Assembly (NCBI GenBank): GCA_945862265.1
Contig: CAMAXP010000007.1
Span: 52,513-116,512, forward strand
From: Bordetella parapertussis
Lineage (GTDB): Bacteria; Pseudomonadota; Gammaproteobacteria; Burkholderiales; SG8-39
Direction of reading: 5' to 3'
DNA: 64,000 nt
Shown: in pieces, positions 1 to 10,901 of the stretch
Layout: every line of letters begins with the position of its first letter
Numbering within the stretch: position 1 is the stretch's first letter
The notes under the pieces: model-generated
Seen by the model: only the letters and a program-made list of their open reading frames with translations
What the model was told of the DNA's origin: nothing
The model's database searches: none
Position numbers and translations under genes: made by a program

Positions 1-1206
1 CCGCGACTGCCGCAGTTCGTAGCGCAGGCGCGTCGAATCGAGCAGCTCGAAGATGGAACTGCGCCCAAACCGGTAGGCCTGCTCCGCCATCTCCTCCAAC
101 GCGGTCAGGCGGGAGGCGGTTTCCGCATCGAAGCGTTGCAGGGCGGCCTGCCGCACGGTGATCACATTGCCATACCGTTCGAGGGTGGCGACAACTTCCG
201 CCTGCGCAAGCTCGCGCCGCAGGCTTGCCGCCGCGGCCTCGGACTCGGCCCTGGCCACTGGACCGCGCCGGGTATCGAAGATGGGGATCTCCACGCTCAG
301 CCCGAGGAAATTTGCCGCGCCGAACGGGTCGCTCGTCCAAGCGCGGCCCACGCTGACCGATGGCACGGGCCAGCGCTCGCTGCGGGCCACTTCGATTCCG
401 CTTCGGGCGGCCCTTTCCTCACCGGCGGCGGCGGACACCGCCGGGCTCGCGGGCGCGCGGTCGCGCGGCGCCTTGAGCGCATCGGCACCGAGTTGCAACG
501 GGCCCAGGACGCCCACCGCGCGGGGAGTCAGCTGCGGCAATCCCAGCAGCGCGGCCAGGCTGCCCGCCTGATCCGCGATGTCGGCTTGCGCATCGTCCAG
601 CCTGGCGCGGAAGCTGCCGAATTCGATTTCAAGCCTGGCCAGGTCGTAGCGGCTCGCCACGCCCTGTTCCGCGCGGCCCCGCACGATGTCGCGCAACCTG
701 CCCAGGTCATTGCCCGCATGCGCCAGCAGGGCGGCTTTTTCCTGCGCCGCGAGGAGCGACACGAAGGCCGCACTGGCTTCGGCGGCAAGCGAACTTGCGC
801 CGGCATCCACCCGTGTGCGCGCCGCTTCGATTTCCCGCTCCGCCCGGTCCAGGCGGGCCGAACGCTGGCCGGCAATCAGCAGCGGCATGTCCAGGGAGGC
901 CTGGTCCTGGCGGGTGCCGGTGAACAGCGTGGACTGTCCGCCGGAGGGCCGGGACCGGCCGAAACTGACGCTCGGATTGGGATACGCGCCGGCAGTGATG
1001 CGGCCGGCCTCCGCGGTGCGGACCCCCTCGCGCTGGATCGCCAGGCGCGGGCTGACCTCGCGCACGATGCGCAGCACCTCCGCGAGGTCCATGCTGGCCG
1101 TCTCGGGCGTGCTGCCTCGCCCGGCGCCGTCTTGGGCGCGGACGGACGCTCCGCCCAGCAGGCAAGCGGCGGCCAGGCACAGGGTAAGAGACACCCGCAG
1201 CTTCAT
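1..1206 (-). CDS. TolC-family outer membrane efflux channel (CzcC/CusC-like), partial
   Basis: Outer membrane factor of a tripartite metal efflux system: a trimeric beta-barrel with a periplasmic alpha-barrel that exports substrate from the RND pump. The frame starts at an ATG (complement of 1204-1206) and stays open for 402 codons to the window edge, so the C-terminus is missing. A Sec signal peptide ends near VRAQ (about residue 25). The long alanine, arginine and glutamate-rich helical stretches are typical of OEP domains. The start overlaps the stop of the RND pump by 4 bp (1203-1206), so the two are translationally coupled and this is the last gene seen in a czcB-czcA-czcC order. Metal specificity cannot be read from this subunit. 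Confidence 0.85.
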   Translation of the reverse strand, partial: MKLRVSLTLCLAAACLLGGASVRAQDGAGRGSTPETASMDLAEVLRIVREVSPRLAIQREGVRTAEAGRITAGAYPNPSVSFGRSRPSGGQSTLFTGTRQDQASLDMPLLIAGQRSARLDRAEREIEAARTRVDAGASSLAAEASAAFVSLLAAQEKAALLAHAGNDLGRLRDIVRGRAEQGVASRYDLARLEIEFGSFRARLDDAQADIADQAGSLAALLGLPQLTPRAVGVLGPLQLGADALKAPRDRAPASPAVSAAAGEERAARSGIEVARSERWPVPSVSVGRAWTSDPFGAANFLGLSVEIPIFDTRRGPVARAESEAAAASLRRELAQAEVVATLERYGNVITVRQAALQRFDAETASRLTALEEMAEQAYRFGRSSIFELLDSTRLRYELRQSR

Positions 1207-4200
1207 TGCTCGTCCACTATTTGTTCGTCCTCTTCCTCGGGCGTAGCAAGGCGCTTGGGCGTGATGAAGCTGTAGACGACCGGCAACAGCCAGAGCGCCA
1301 CGGCCAGCGCGGAGAGCATACCCCCCACCACGACCAGCGCGAACGGGCGCTGGGTTTCGCTGCCCACGCCGCTCGACATCGCCATGGGCAGCAAACCGAC
1401 GAGCGCAAGCATCGCCGCCATCAGCACCGGCCGCAAACGATCGCCCGTGCCTTCCACCAGCGCGACGGTCAGTTCCTCCCCGCTGCGCCGCCGGGCTTCG
1501 GCCGCACTGAGCACGAGCAGTCCCATCAACGACACCTGTCCAAGCAGCGCGATAAAGCCCACCGCGGCGCTGACCGAAAGCGGGACGCCCGCGACCAGCA
1601 GCGCGAACGCGCCGCCCGTCAGCGCAAACGGAACCGTGAGCAGGATCGACAGTGCGCTGCGGCCGGAATTCATCGCCGCGTAGAGCAGCAGCAGCACCCC
1701 CAGCAGGGCGAGCGGGACCACGAGTTGCAGGCGCTCGATCGCGCGGCGCTGGTTCTCGAACTCGCCGCCCCAGACGAAATAATGCCCTTCGGGGGCCTTG
1801 ACGGCCTTGTCGACGGTGGCGATCGCATCCTTGACCACCGAACCCATGTCGCGCCCCTCGATATTGAACTTCAACGCGAGAAAGCGGCTGTTGCCCTCGC
1901 GGTTGATCGTCGCCAGCGCATGCGCGGTGCGGATGGTCGCAAGATCTCGAATCGGGATCCGCGCGCCGGATTCACCGGCGATCGTCACCGCGCCGATCTT
2001 TTCCGCCTCGTCGCGGATCTCCGGCGGCAGCATCAGGCGCACGGGCACCGGCCGCTCCCCCTCCCAAAGCGTGGTGGCGACGCGCCCGGACAGCGCGCTC
2101 TCCAGCGTGCGCTGCGCGTCCTCCATGCTCACGCCGGCCCGGGCGAGCGCCGCGCGGTCGAAAATGATCTGGAGCTGCGGCTTCAGGGCGTCGCGGTACA
2201 GGTCCAGGTCGACGATCCCCGGCACCGCCTTCAGGGCTTCCTTCGCGTGCTCCAGGGTGCTGCGCATCTTCGCGAGGTCGGGACCGAACACCTTCAGCAC
2301 GACCTTGCCGCGCACGCCGCTGACCGCCTCCTCCACGTTGTCCTTCATGGGCTGGGAGAAGTTGTAGCGCACACCGGGAATTTCGTTCAGGTTGACGCGC
2401 ATTTCGTCGATCAGGCGCTTCTTGTCGTAGCCCGCGCGCCATTCCTTCACCGGCTTCAGGCGGATGAAGGTCTCGCTCATGTTGACGTCTTCGTTGTCCG
2501 TGCCGTCTTCAGGCCGGCCCTGCTCGCTCATCGTCTTCCTGACTTCGGGAAACAAGAGAATCCGCCGGCGCACTTCGAGCAGGATGTCCTGCCCCTTGGC
2601 GAGCGCGATGCTGGGCGGCATTTCGACAAACAGCTGGATATCGCCTTCGTCGAGTTCGGGCAGGAATTCGGTGCCCAGGCGGGTGAGCGTCAACGCGCCC
2701 AACCCGAGCACCACGAACGCCGCGACGACCACCGGCAAACGCGAACGCAGGGCGCGCGCAAGCGTAGCCTTGAAGCGCAGCCGCAGCCACTCGATCCAGC
2801 CCGGCTCCTGCAGCCGCGCATGATGCGGGCGCAGCAACGCGGCGCACAGGGCCGGCACCAGCGTCAGGGCAAAGATCAGCGCCCCCACCAGGGCAAACGA
2901 ATACGTGAGCGCCAGCGGCCTGAAGATCCGGCCCTCGACCGATTGCAGCGTGAATACCGGCACCAGGGCCGCGATGATGATCAGCATGGCGTACAGCGTG
3001 GGACGCCCGATGTCGACCGCGGACCGCACCACCAGCCGGAGCACGTCGCGGCGGGTGGCGGGGCGTTCGTGCCGCAACGCGTGGATCACGTTCTCCACCA
3101 GCACGACGGCGCCGTCGACGAGGATGCCGAAATCGATCGCACCCATCGAAATCAGGTTCGCCGGCAGGCCCATCGCGTGCAGACCGAGAAAGGCCACCAA
3201 CAGCGACAGGGGTATGACCGCGGCCACGATGCCGGAACACACCATGCTGCGCAGGAACAGCCACACCACGCCCACCACCAGCAGGAACCCGCTCAGCAGG
3301 TTTTCATGCACCGTCGAGAGCGTGAGCCCGACGAGGTCGCTGCGATCGTAATAGGTCTCGATCTTCATGCCCTTGGGCAGGATCTTTTCGTTGAGCTCGC
3401 GCACCTTCTCGTGAACGCCCTCCAGCACCTGCGACGGGTTCTGGCCGCGCCGCATCCAGATGAAGCTCTCGATACCTTCCTTTTCGAGCCCGACCCCCAC
3501 CGCCCCGCGCCGCGGCGTGTATGACTGCACCACGGTCGCGATGTCGCCCACGGTGATGGGGGTGCCGTCCTTGCTCTTGAGCACGATGCGCTTGATGTCC
3601 TCGGCGGTGTTCAGGTAGCCGATGCCGCGCACGGTCAACTCCTGGTCGCCGTGCCGCAGGAACCCGGCGCCCACGTTGATGTTCGACCTGGCGAGCGCCT
3701 GCTCGACATCCGCGAGGGTCAGGCCGGCGGCAAACAGGCGCCCGGGATCGGCGCGCACGTGGGCTTCCTTCAGGTAGCCGCCGAACGGCACGATGTCCGC
3801 CACGCCCGGCACCTGGCGCAGCGCGCGCACGACCGTCCATTGCATCTCGGAGCGCATCTCGTAGAGGTCGTGCCGGTCGCTGGTGATGCGGAACTGGTAG
3901 ACCTCGCCCAGCGGCGTGGCCTCGGGCGCGAGCTCGGGCGTCGCCCCCGGCGGCAGCTCGGCCACGCCCGCGCGTTGCGAAACGATGGTGCGCGCGACGA
4001 AACTGTTGGTGTCGTCCGAAAACGTCAGCGTGATCAGCGACAGCCCGAACAGGCTCTCGCTGCGCATCCGGGTCATGCCGGGCGTGCCGTTGAGTTCCCG
4101 CTCGAGGGGCACGGTGATGCGCCGTTCGATCTCCTCGGGAGCGTTGCCCGGAAGCTGGGTGATCACCGTCACCTGGGTGTTGGTGACGTCCGGGTACGCC

Positions 4201-4310
4201 TCGATCGGCGTGTCGAAGTAGGCGCGCAGTCCGAGCACCGCCACCACGGCCGTGGCAAACAGGACCGCGGCGCGGCGGTGAACGCAGGTTTCGATCAGCA
4301 GTCGCAGCAT
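1203..4310 (-). CDS. czcA: CzcA/CusA-family heavy-metal efflux RND transporter
   Basis: Inner-membrane proton-driven RND pump of 1035 residues, the normal family length, exporting metal cations through the periplasmic adaptor and outer membrane channel. The first transmembrane helix lies near residues 12-30. The diagnostic TM4 motif at about residues 390-405, DFGILVDGAVVLVEN, keeps the Asp, Asp and Glu proton-relay residues of the HME branch. It matches the divalent-cation (CzcA-like) form rather than the CusA monovalent form, so Zn/Co/Cd/Ni efflux is more likely than Cu/Ag; this is inference from the motif. It begins 3 bp after the adaptor stop and overlaps the channel gene by 4 bp. No metal-responsive regulator is visible nearby. 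Confidence 0.92.
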   Translation of the reverse strand: MLRLLIETCVHRRAAVLFATAVVAVLGLRAYFDTPIEAYPDVTNTQVTVITQLPGNAPEEIERRITVPLERELNGTPGMTRMRSESLFGLSLITLTFSDDTNSFVARTIVSQRAGVAELPPGATPELAPEATPLGEVYQFRITSDRHDLYEMRSEMQWTVVRALRQVPGVADIVPFGGYLKEAHVRADPGRLFAAGLTLADVEQALARSNINVGAGFLRHGDQELTVRGIGYLNTAEDIKRIVLKSKDGTPITVGDIATVVQSYTPRRGAVGVGLEKEGIESFIWMRRGQNPSQVLEGVHEKVRELNEKILPKGMKIETYYDRSDLVGLTLSTVHENLLSGFLLVVGVVWLFLRSMVCSGIVAAVIPLSLLVAFLGLHAMGLPANLISMGAIDFGILVDGAVVLVENVIHALRHERPATRRDVLRLVVRSAVDIGRPTLYAMLIIIAALVPVFTLQSVEGRIFRPLALTYSFALVGALIFALTLVPALCAALLRPHHARLQEPGWIEWLRLRFKATLARALRSRLPVVVAAFVVLGLGALTLTRLGTEFLPELDEGDIQLFVEMPPSIALAKGQDILLEVRRRILLFPEVRKTMSEQGRPEDGTDNEDVNMSETFIRLKPVKEWRAGYDKKRLIDEMRVNLNEIPGVRYNFSQPMKDNVEEAVSGVRGKVVLKVFGPDLAKMRSTLEHAKEALKAVPGIVDLDLYRDALKPQLQIIFDRAALARAGVSMEDAQRTLESALSGRVATTLWEGERPVPVRLMLPPEIRDEAEKIGAVTIAGESGARIPIRDLATIRTAHALATINREGNSRFLALKFNIEGRDMGSVVKDAIATVDKAVKAPEGHYFVWGGEFENQRRAIERLQLVVPLALLGVLLLLYAAMNSGRSALSILLTVPFALTGGAFALLVAGVPLSVSAAVGFIALLGQVSLMGLLVLSAAEARRRSGEELTVALVEGTGDRLRPVLMAAMLALVGLLPMAMSSGVGSETQRPFALVVVGGMLSALAVALWLLPVVYSFITPKRLATPEEEDEQIVDEQ

Positions 4311-4313
4311 GGG

Positions 4314-5432
4314 CTAGAGCAGCAGGTCGGCCTGTGTATCGAGCAGCAGGGCGCCGCGCACGACCACCTTTTCACCGGCCGCGAGTCCTTTCAGGACCAC
4401 CACCTGCCCGTCCCTGTTGCGGCCGGTTTCGATATCCCTGGATTCGAACGTCCCATCCGGCTTTTCCACGTAGATCACGCGGCGTTTGCCGTCCTTGACG
4501 AGCACCGCCGCGACCGGCAGCGAGATCGCGGAATCCGTGCCCGCGCGCAGCGCGACCTGCGCCAGCATGCCCGCCTGCAGGCCGTCGACCCGGCGGGCGA
4601 GCGTCAGGTACACGTTCATGCGCCGCGATTCGGCTTCCACGCGCGGACTGACCGCTTCCACTTTCGCGGCGACGCTGGTGTTGAGCGCCGCCAGCTGGAC
4701 TTCGGCCGCCTGGCCGATCGCGATGCGATTCAGGTCGCTTTCGGCGACCTGCGCGACGACCTGCAGTTGCGCAGGGTCGCCCAGCTCCAGCAAGGGCTCC
4801 CCGCCCGGGGCGACCGTGGCGCCGACCGCGACGCGGATCGACACGACCACGCCGTTGCTTGGCGCCCTGACGACCACCCGGCCGTTCTGGCCCGCACCGA
4901 TCAGGCCCGCCGCCTGCCGCGCGCGCTCGTGCTCGGTGCGCGCTTCCTTCAGGCGGACTTCGGCTTCCTGCCGCTCGTGCTCAAGCCCGACGCCCTTTTC
5001 GACCATTTCGACATTGCGCCTCAAGACGATCTCCGCCGCGGCCAGTCGCGTGGCGGCGTTGTCGAGGTTCGCGCGCGTCGCGGACGCATCGGCGCTTTCG
5101 ATTGTCAGTATTTGCGTACCGGCCTTGACCACTTCGCCGGCGCGCACATGCAAGACCACGACACGCCCCGCGACGGTGGCGCCTACCGAGGACTGCGCCT
5201 GCGGGCGAAAGGCCACCCGGCCGGGCATGGAGAGCACATCGGCGGTTTGCGCGGTCCCGACGGTTTCGATCGTCAGGAACTGCTTCTGCGCGACCGTGAC
5301 CTGGACTGAGTTCGCGGCACTGCCGGGGCGGGACGAGGCCTGCGGCTTGGCATGCTCCGCCGTGCGCTCGCCGCAGCCGGCCAGAACGACGGCGCACACG
5401 GCCGTCAGCGTGGCTTTCTGAAATCTGTGCAT
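4314..5432 (-). CDS. RND efflux periplasmic adaptor (CzcB/CusB-like lipoprotein)
   Basis: Membrane fusion protein linking the RND pump to the outer membrane channel. From the chosen ATG (complement of 5430-5432) the protein is 372 residues and begins with a lipoprotein signal whose lipobox LAGC gives Cys20 as the lipidation site; this fixes the start, as the frame is open further upstream without a sensible signal. Biotinyl-lipoyl-like hairpin segments and a central coiled coil (about residues 115-175) are followed by beta-barrel and membrane-proximal domains. The stop lies 3 bp before the pump start, so the genes are one operon. The 335 bp upstream carry the likely promoter and a short palindrome. 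Confidence 0.88.
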   Translation of the reverse strand: MHRFQKATLTAVCAVVLAGCGERTAEHAKPQASSRPGSAANSVQVTVAQKQFLTIETVGTAQTADVLSMPGRVAFRPQAQSSVGATVAGRVVVLHVRAGEVVKAGTQILTIESADASATRANLDNAATRLAAAEIVLRRNVEMVEKGVGLEHERQEAEVRLKEARTEHERARQAAGLIGAGQNGRVVVRAPSNGVVVSIRVAVGATVAPGGEPLLELGDPAQLQVVAQVAESDLNRIAIGQAAEVQLAALNTSVAAKVEAVSPRVEAESRRMNVYLTLARRVDGLQAGMLAQVALRAGTDSAISLPVAAVLVKDGKRRVIYVEKPDGTFESRDIETGRNRDGQVVVLKGLAAGEKVVVRGALLLDTQADLLL

Positions 5433-5767
5433 GTATGGGTGTCGAGTCGGACTTGTCGATGCAATCAGGATCGGGGCTCGCGCCGCAGGGAAGGGACAGG
5501 ACGCTAACAGCGGGGGTTTGCCGATAGCTTGCGGGTTGCTGTCGTTCCGCTGACAAAGGACCGAAAGCAAACAAACCCCTGATTGATGCACTGCACAATC
5601 CATGCGGCTAAAAAAAGCCTTCCCGAACAAATGGTTGTTCGCGGTTGCGGCTGCATTAAGCGTGCGCTAGCATCGACTCGAATTCACGCCGGGCGATCCA
5701 GCTGGTCTTCATTGCCCGGCCGTACCCAAAAACGAATCGCAAAACCCTGTAATCAAGAGGAGGTCGC
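5433..5767. other. Divergent intergenic region between metal efflux and Mo-hydroxylase operons
   Basis: No convincing gene is seen here. The stretch must hold promoters for both flanking operons. It contains a 7-bp perfect inverted repeat (5624-5641) and a purine-rich ribosome binding site, gaggagg, just before the ATG at 5768. The short open frames have no family resemblance. Confidence 0.6.
5624..5641. promoter_or_regulatory. Inverted repeat CGAACAA-N4-TTGTTCG, possible operator
   Basis: Perfect 7-bp arms separated by ATGG lie midway in the divergent region, 127 bp before the Mo-hydroxylase start. There is no T-tract, so it is unlikely to be a terminator. The dimension suits a dimeric repressor, but no adjacent regulator is present and binding is inferred only. 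Confidence 0.35.
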
Positions 5768-6241
5768 ATGTCCATCAAAGTCTCCATGACCGTCAACGGC
5801 AAACCCGTGTCCGCCACAGTTGAGGAACGCACGCTGCTGGTCACCCTCATCCGCGAGGAACTGCGCCTGACCGGCACCCACGTCGGATGCGACACCGCCC
5901 AGTGCGGCGCCTGCACCGTCCATATGAATGGCAAGGCGGTGAAGTCCTGCTCGATGCTGGCCATGCAGGCCGAGGGCGCGGCCATCCAGACAATCGAAGG
6001 CGTCGCGGCCGCCGACGGCACGCTGCATCCGATGCAGGCGGCCTTCAAGGAGAACCACGGCCTGCAATGCGGCTTCTGCACCCCGGGCATGGTGATGAAC
6101 GCCATCGACCTCGTGAAAGGCCGCCCGGATATCACCGAAACCGAGATCCGCGAGGGGCTGGAAGGCAACCTCTGCCGCTGCACCGGCTATCACAACATCG
6201 TGAAGTCGATCGCAGCGGGCGCGAAAGCAATGGCCAAGTAA
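5768..6241 (+). CDS. Xanthine dehydrogenase-family 2Fe-2S subunit (CoxS-like)
   Basis: Small electron-transfer subunit of a three-subunit molybdenum hydroxylase (157 residues, usual for CoxS/NdhS). The N-terminal plant-type ferredoxin cluster uses C41, C46, C49 and C61. The C-terminal helical domain has the second cluster at C101, C104, C136 and C138 (CGFC and CRC motifs), which sits next to the Mo cofactor. It passes electrons from the Mo site to FAD. A strong gaggagg ribosome site precedes the ATG. It is followed 27 bp later by the Mo subunit and then the FAD subunit, giving gene order S-L-M. The substrate is not evident. Confidence 0.93.
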   Translation: MSIKVSMTVNGKPVSATVEERTLLVTLIREELRLTGTHVGCDTAQCGACTVHMNGKAVKSCSMLAMQAEGAAIQTIEGVAAADGTLHPMQAAFKENHGLQCGFCTPGMVMNAIDLVKGRPDITETEIREGLEGNLCRCTGYHNIVKSIAAGAKAMAK

Positions 6242-6268
6242 TCCCATATAAAAATATCGGAGACAACC

Positions 6269-8635
<2,367 letters not shown>

Positions 8636-8646
8636 GGAGAACCACA

Positions 8647-9447
8647 ATGCACGCATTCAAATACCACCACCCCACCAGCCTCGCCGACGCGATGGCCATA
8701 GCGGCCAAGAATGCCGACGGCAAGATCCTCGCCGGCGGCCAGAGCCTCGTCCAGGCCATGAAGCTGCGCCTGAACTCGCCGACCGACATCGTCGACCTCG
8801 GCGGCATCAAGGAGCTCGCCGGCATCAAGGTGGAAGGCACCTCGATCACCATCGGCGCAATGACCCGGCACGCCGACGTCGAGAACAACGCCGACGTAAA
8901 GAAGATGATCCCGGCGCTCGCGCGCCTCGCCGGCGGCATCGGCGACCGGCAGGTGCGGCACATGGGCACCATCGGCGGATCGGTGGCCAACAGCGACCCG
9001 GCGGCCTGCTACCCGGCGGCCGTGCTGGGCCTGGGCGCGACGATCACCACCAACAAGAGGAAGATTGCTGCGGACGACTTCTTCACGGGGTTGTTCGAGA
9101 CGGCGCTGGAACCGGGCGAACTGATCACCGCGGTCACCTTCCCCTCGGTAAAGCGCGCCGGGTACATCAAGTTCAAGAACCCCGCCTCGCGCTTCGCGCT
9201 GGTCGGCGTGTTCGTGGCCGATACCGGCTCGGGCGTTCGTGTGGCCGTGACCGGCGCCGCTTCGTGCGTCTTTCGCGTGCCCGCGATCGAGAAGGCGCTG
9301 GCGGCGAACTTCTCGCCGGACGCCGTGCCCGCCGACACCGTCAAGGCCTCGGACCTCAACGCCGACCTGCACGGCTCGGCCGAGTACCGGGCGCACCTGA
9401 TCACGGTCATGACCAAGCGCGCGGTCACCCAGGCGCTCGGGAAATAG
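8647..9447 (+). CDS. Xanthine dehydrogenase-family FAD-binding subunit (CoxM-like)
   Basis: FAD subunit of the Mo hydroxylase, 266 residues from an ATG preceded by aaggag. The FAD pyrophosphate-binding motif AGGQSL is at about residues 32-37 and the second, TIGGSVANSDPA, lies near residues 107-118. A CO_deh_flav_C domain follows. It takes electrons from the 2Fe-2S subunit and delivers them to an external acceptor. It starts 11 bp after the Mo subunit and is the last gene of the operon, since a strong intrinsic terminator follows 21 bp after the stop. Confidence 0.92.
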   Translation: MHAFKYHHPTSLADAMAIAAKNADGKILAGGQSLVQAMKLRLNSPTDIVDLGGIKELAGIKVEGTSITIGAMTRHADVENNADVKKMIPALARLAGGIGDRQVRHMGTIGGSVANSDPAACYPAAVLGLGATITTNKRKIAADDFFTGLFETALEPGELITAVTFPSVKRAGYIKFKNPASRFALVGVFVADTGSGVRVAVTGAASCVFRVPAIEKALAANFSPDAVPADTVKASDLNADLHGSAEYRAHLITVMTKRAVTQALGK

Positions 9448-9468
9448 CTTTCAAGCAGTTGCCATGAC

Positions 9469-9495
9469 AGGCCCGCTTCGGCGGGCCTTTTTTTT
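9469..9495 (+). terminator. Rho-independent terminator of the Mo-hydroxylase operon
   Basis: The 8-bp perfect GC-rich stem AGGCCCGC / GCGGGCCT is closed by a stable TTCG tetraloop and followed by an eight-base T run (9488-9495). It lies 21 bp past the stop of the FAD subunit gene. Confidence 0.93.
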
Positions 9496-9559
9496 ACCTC
9501 CGGGAGACAACCATCCTGCACGGCGACCCCACCAGGCCGGGGACTGCGTAGCCGGCGTG

Positions 9560-9590
9560 GAACTATTCGGAACTATTCGCGAACTATTCG
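9560..9590. repeat. Three tandem copies of GAACTATTCG
   Basis: Copies sit at 9560-9569, 9570-9579 and 9581-9590, the last offset by one extra base. They abut the left arm of the inverted repeat that starts at 9590. Function is unknown; slippage or iteron-like origin are both possible. Confidence 0.75.
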
Positions 9591-9639
9591 GGTCAGAGTC
9601 GTCTATTGAAAGCGACCGAAAAGTGGTCGACTCCGACCC
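9590..9639. repeat. Imperfect inverted repeat with GGGTCAGAGTCG / CGACTCCGACCC arms
   Basis: The arms 9590-9601 and 9628-9639 match at 11 of 12 positions across a 26-bp spacer. A related sequence with the same TCAGAGTCG and GTCGACC words occurs at 12776-12824, so it looks like a dispersed intergenic repeat, possibly a REP-like element. No transposase of the RAYT type is in the window. Confidence 0.55.
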
Positions 9640-9750
9640 CGATTGGCGCGTTGAAGGGGCCGATGTATTGGCGATCTCTCACCCCGATTCGCGACCCCGG
9701 TCAACGCCTCCTGATACCGCACGTTTGGCACCGATAGACACAACCATGAC

Positions 9751-9772
9751 TATATTGCTACCATGCAATATA
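9751..9772. promoter_or_regulatory. Operator-like palindrome TATATTGC-N6-GCAATATA over the toxin start codon
   Basis: Two perfect 8-bp arms (9751-9758 and 9765-9772) flank the spacer TACCAT, so the ATG of the TumE-like gene at 9763 is inside the palindrome. The AT-rich left arm could also be part of a -10 element. This is the layout expected for an autoregulated toxin-antitoxin operon bound by its HTH partner. Confidence 0.65.
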
Positions 9773-10056
9773 CGCCTGCGGTGCTCGTTGCCCAAGCCAA
9801 GGAAGTCCGGGACGACGGTTCGATCGTCGAGGTCGTTATCTGGGAACTCGCCGAGCCACTGTCACCGAGCACGCACAGGTACAAGTACCGGCTGTACTAC
9901 GGCGCAGCAGGCACCAACCGGGTAAGGTACGACAACGAACGCGGCAATGGCGATCACCGGCACGTCAGGAATCGCGAAGAGGACTACGCCTTCACCACGA
10001 TCGAGCAGTTGCTGGCGGACTTCGAATCGGACGTGAACAGCTGGGATAAGCCATGA
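9763..10056 (+). CDS. TumE-family (DUF6516-like) toxin candidate
   Basis: Small protein of 97 residues resembling the TumE/DUF6516 group of putative toxins: an N-terminal strand-rich segment (VEVVIWEL), a YKYRLYYG motif, a charged stretch with YDNERGNGDHRH, and a C-terminal TIEQLLADFESDV helix. The stop overlaps the ATG of the next gene by 4 bp, so a toxin and its HTH antitoxin would be made together. The start codon sits inside a perfect palindrome. The mode of action is not known to me. Assignment rests on remembered family pattern and the gene pairing, not on a search. Confidence 0.65.
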   Translation: MQYTPAVLVAQAKEVRDDGSIVEVVIWELAEPLSPSTHRYKYRLYYGAAGTNRVRYDNERGNGDHRHVRNREEDYAFTTIEQLLADFESDVNSWDKP

Positions 10057-10406
10057 AAGCAATCATCGAATTGAGCCGCAAAGGTTCGATCTTCAAGGCC
10101 GCGGCGCAGCAGGTCGCCGGCGCCCGGCGCGGGCAAGCGCCCGACTTCCGCCTGAGCTTCGAGTCGGCACGCGCGCTGTTCGCCGAACTGACCCCGGCGC
10201 GCTTGGATCTCCTTGATACGCTGCGCCGCTCGGGACCGAGCAGCGTCTACGCGCTGGCGAAAACCGCGGCACGCAACTATTCGAACATCCACACCGACGT
10301 ATCGCGCCTGGTGGAACTGGGCCTGGTCGAACGTGCGGAGGACGGCACGGTGTCCGTTCCCTTTGACGCTGTGGAGATTCGGTTTCCCCTCGCGCAGGTC
10401 GCCTGA
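10053..10406 (+). CDS. Winged-helix DNA-binding antitoxin/regulator partner of TumE-like protein
   Basis: Protein of 117 residues with a winged helix-turn-helix in its second half: LTPARLDLLDTLRRSGPSS, then the recognition helix around NIHTDVSRLVELGLV, and a wing ending in SVPFDAVEIRFP. It resembles the HVO_A0114/MarR-like regulators that pair with TumE-family toxins. The ATG overlaps the upstream stop (10053-10056). By analogy with type II systems it would neutralise the toxin and repress the operon through the palindrome at 9751-9772; that link is inferred. Confidence 0.7.
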   Translation: MKAIIELSRKGSIFKAAAQQVAGARRGQAPDFRLSFESARALFAELTPARLDLLDTLRRSGPSSVYALAKTAARNYSNIHTDVSRLVELGLVERAEDGTVSVPFDAVEIRFPLAQVA

Positions 10407-10458
10407 CAAGAGCGGACGATTCGGGTTGGCTTACTCGACCCCACTTACGCAGACAACC

Positions 10459-10761
10459 ATGAGCTACTTTTGGCGCATGTTCAAATCTGTTTTCGGTATC
10501 ACGCTTGTCATTGGCATTGCGTATTTCCTGTACAACTACAGCACCGCAGAAGGGCGCGTCCGTGCGTTGTGCCCGCAAATCAAGCCGGGCATGTCAATTG
10601 CGTCGCTGCAGGAGTTTGCCAATGATCACGGCCTTGGTCCCGGCCGGCCACACGAGGGCGTCAACTACCTTGTGGAGACAAAGTCATACGGCCGGCATGG
10701 CTGCCGGGTGGTGGTTGCATCGGGCGTCGTTCAGGAGTCGACTCACACCTATGCGGACTGA
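10459..10761 (+). CDS. Hypothetical small single-pass membrane protein
   Basis: Protein of 100 residues from the ATG at 10459. One hydrophobic segment (about residues 8-26, FGITLVIGIAYFLYNY core) is followed by a soluble domain with two cysteines (CPQIKPGMSIASLQEF and HGCRVVV). The pattern CPxIKPGMSxxxLxxFA resembles small inner-membrane proteins with a periplasmic SmpA/OmlA-like repeat, but the match is weak. No family is recognised with confidence. It stands alone between the toxin-antitoxin pair and an exported protein. Confidence 0.6.
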   Translation: MSYFWRMFKSVFGITLVIGIAYFLYNYSTAEGRVRALCPQIKPGMSIASLQEFANDHGLGPGRPHEGVNYLVETKSYGRHGCRVVVASGVVQESTHTYAD

Positions 10762-10901
10762 GCCCCTTCGACCGTGGGACGCGTTGACTTCCGCACTTGC
10801 AGTCAGGTCTGGAATGTACCGATAAGGATACACTATCTGCCATGAGAGCGGCTCCTGGCAATGACTTCTATAGACGAAAGTTCTTAATTAGTGGATATAA
10901 A

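Larger units (their letters stand above)
9448..9762. other. Gene-free accessory region with terminator, short repeats and operator
   Basis: No coding sequence is supported here. It holds the intrinsic terminator (9469-9495), three copies of GAACTATTCG (9560-9590), an imperfect 12-bp inverted repeat (9590-9639) and the left half of the toxin-antitoxin operator (from 9751). Confidence 0.7.

Noticed and set aside
1206..3524. A 772-codon plus-strand frame opposite czcA
   Set aside because: His/Arg/Gln-rich antisense shadow of a clear RND pump; no recognisable fold.
5583..5789. A 68-codon frame across the region upstream of the first Mo hydroxylase
   Set aside because: It overlaps the start of the 2Fe-2S subunit gene, has no ribosome site and no family resemblance.
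9560..9590. CRISPR array
   Set aside because: Three 10-bp copies with no spacers and no cas genes.
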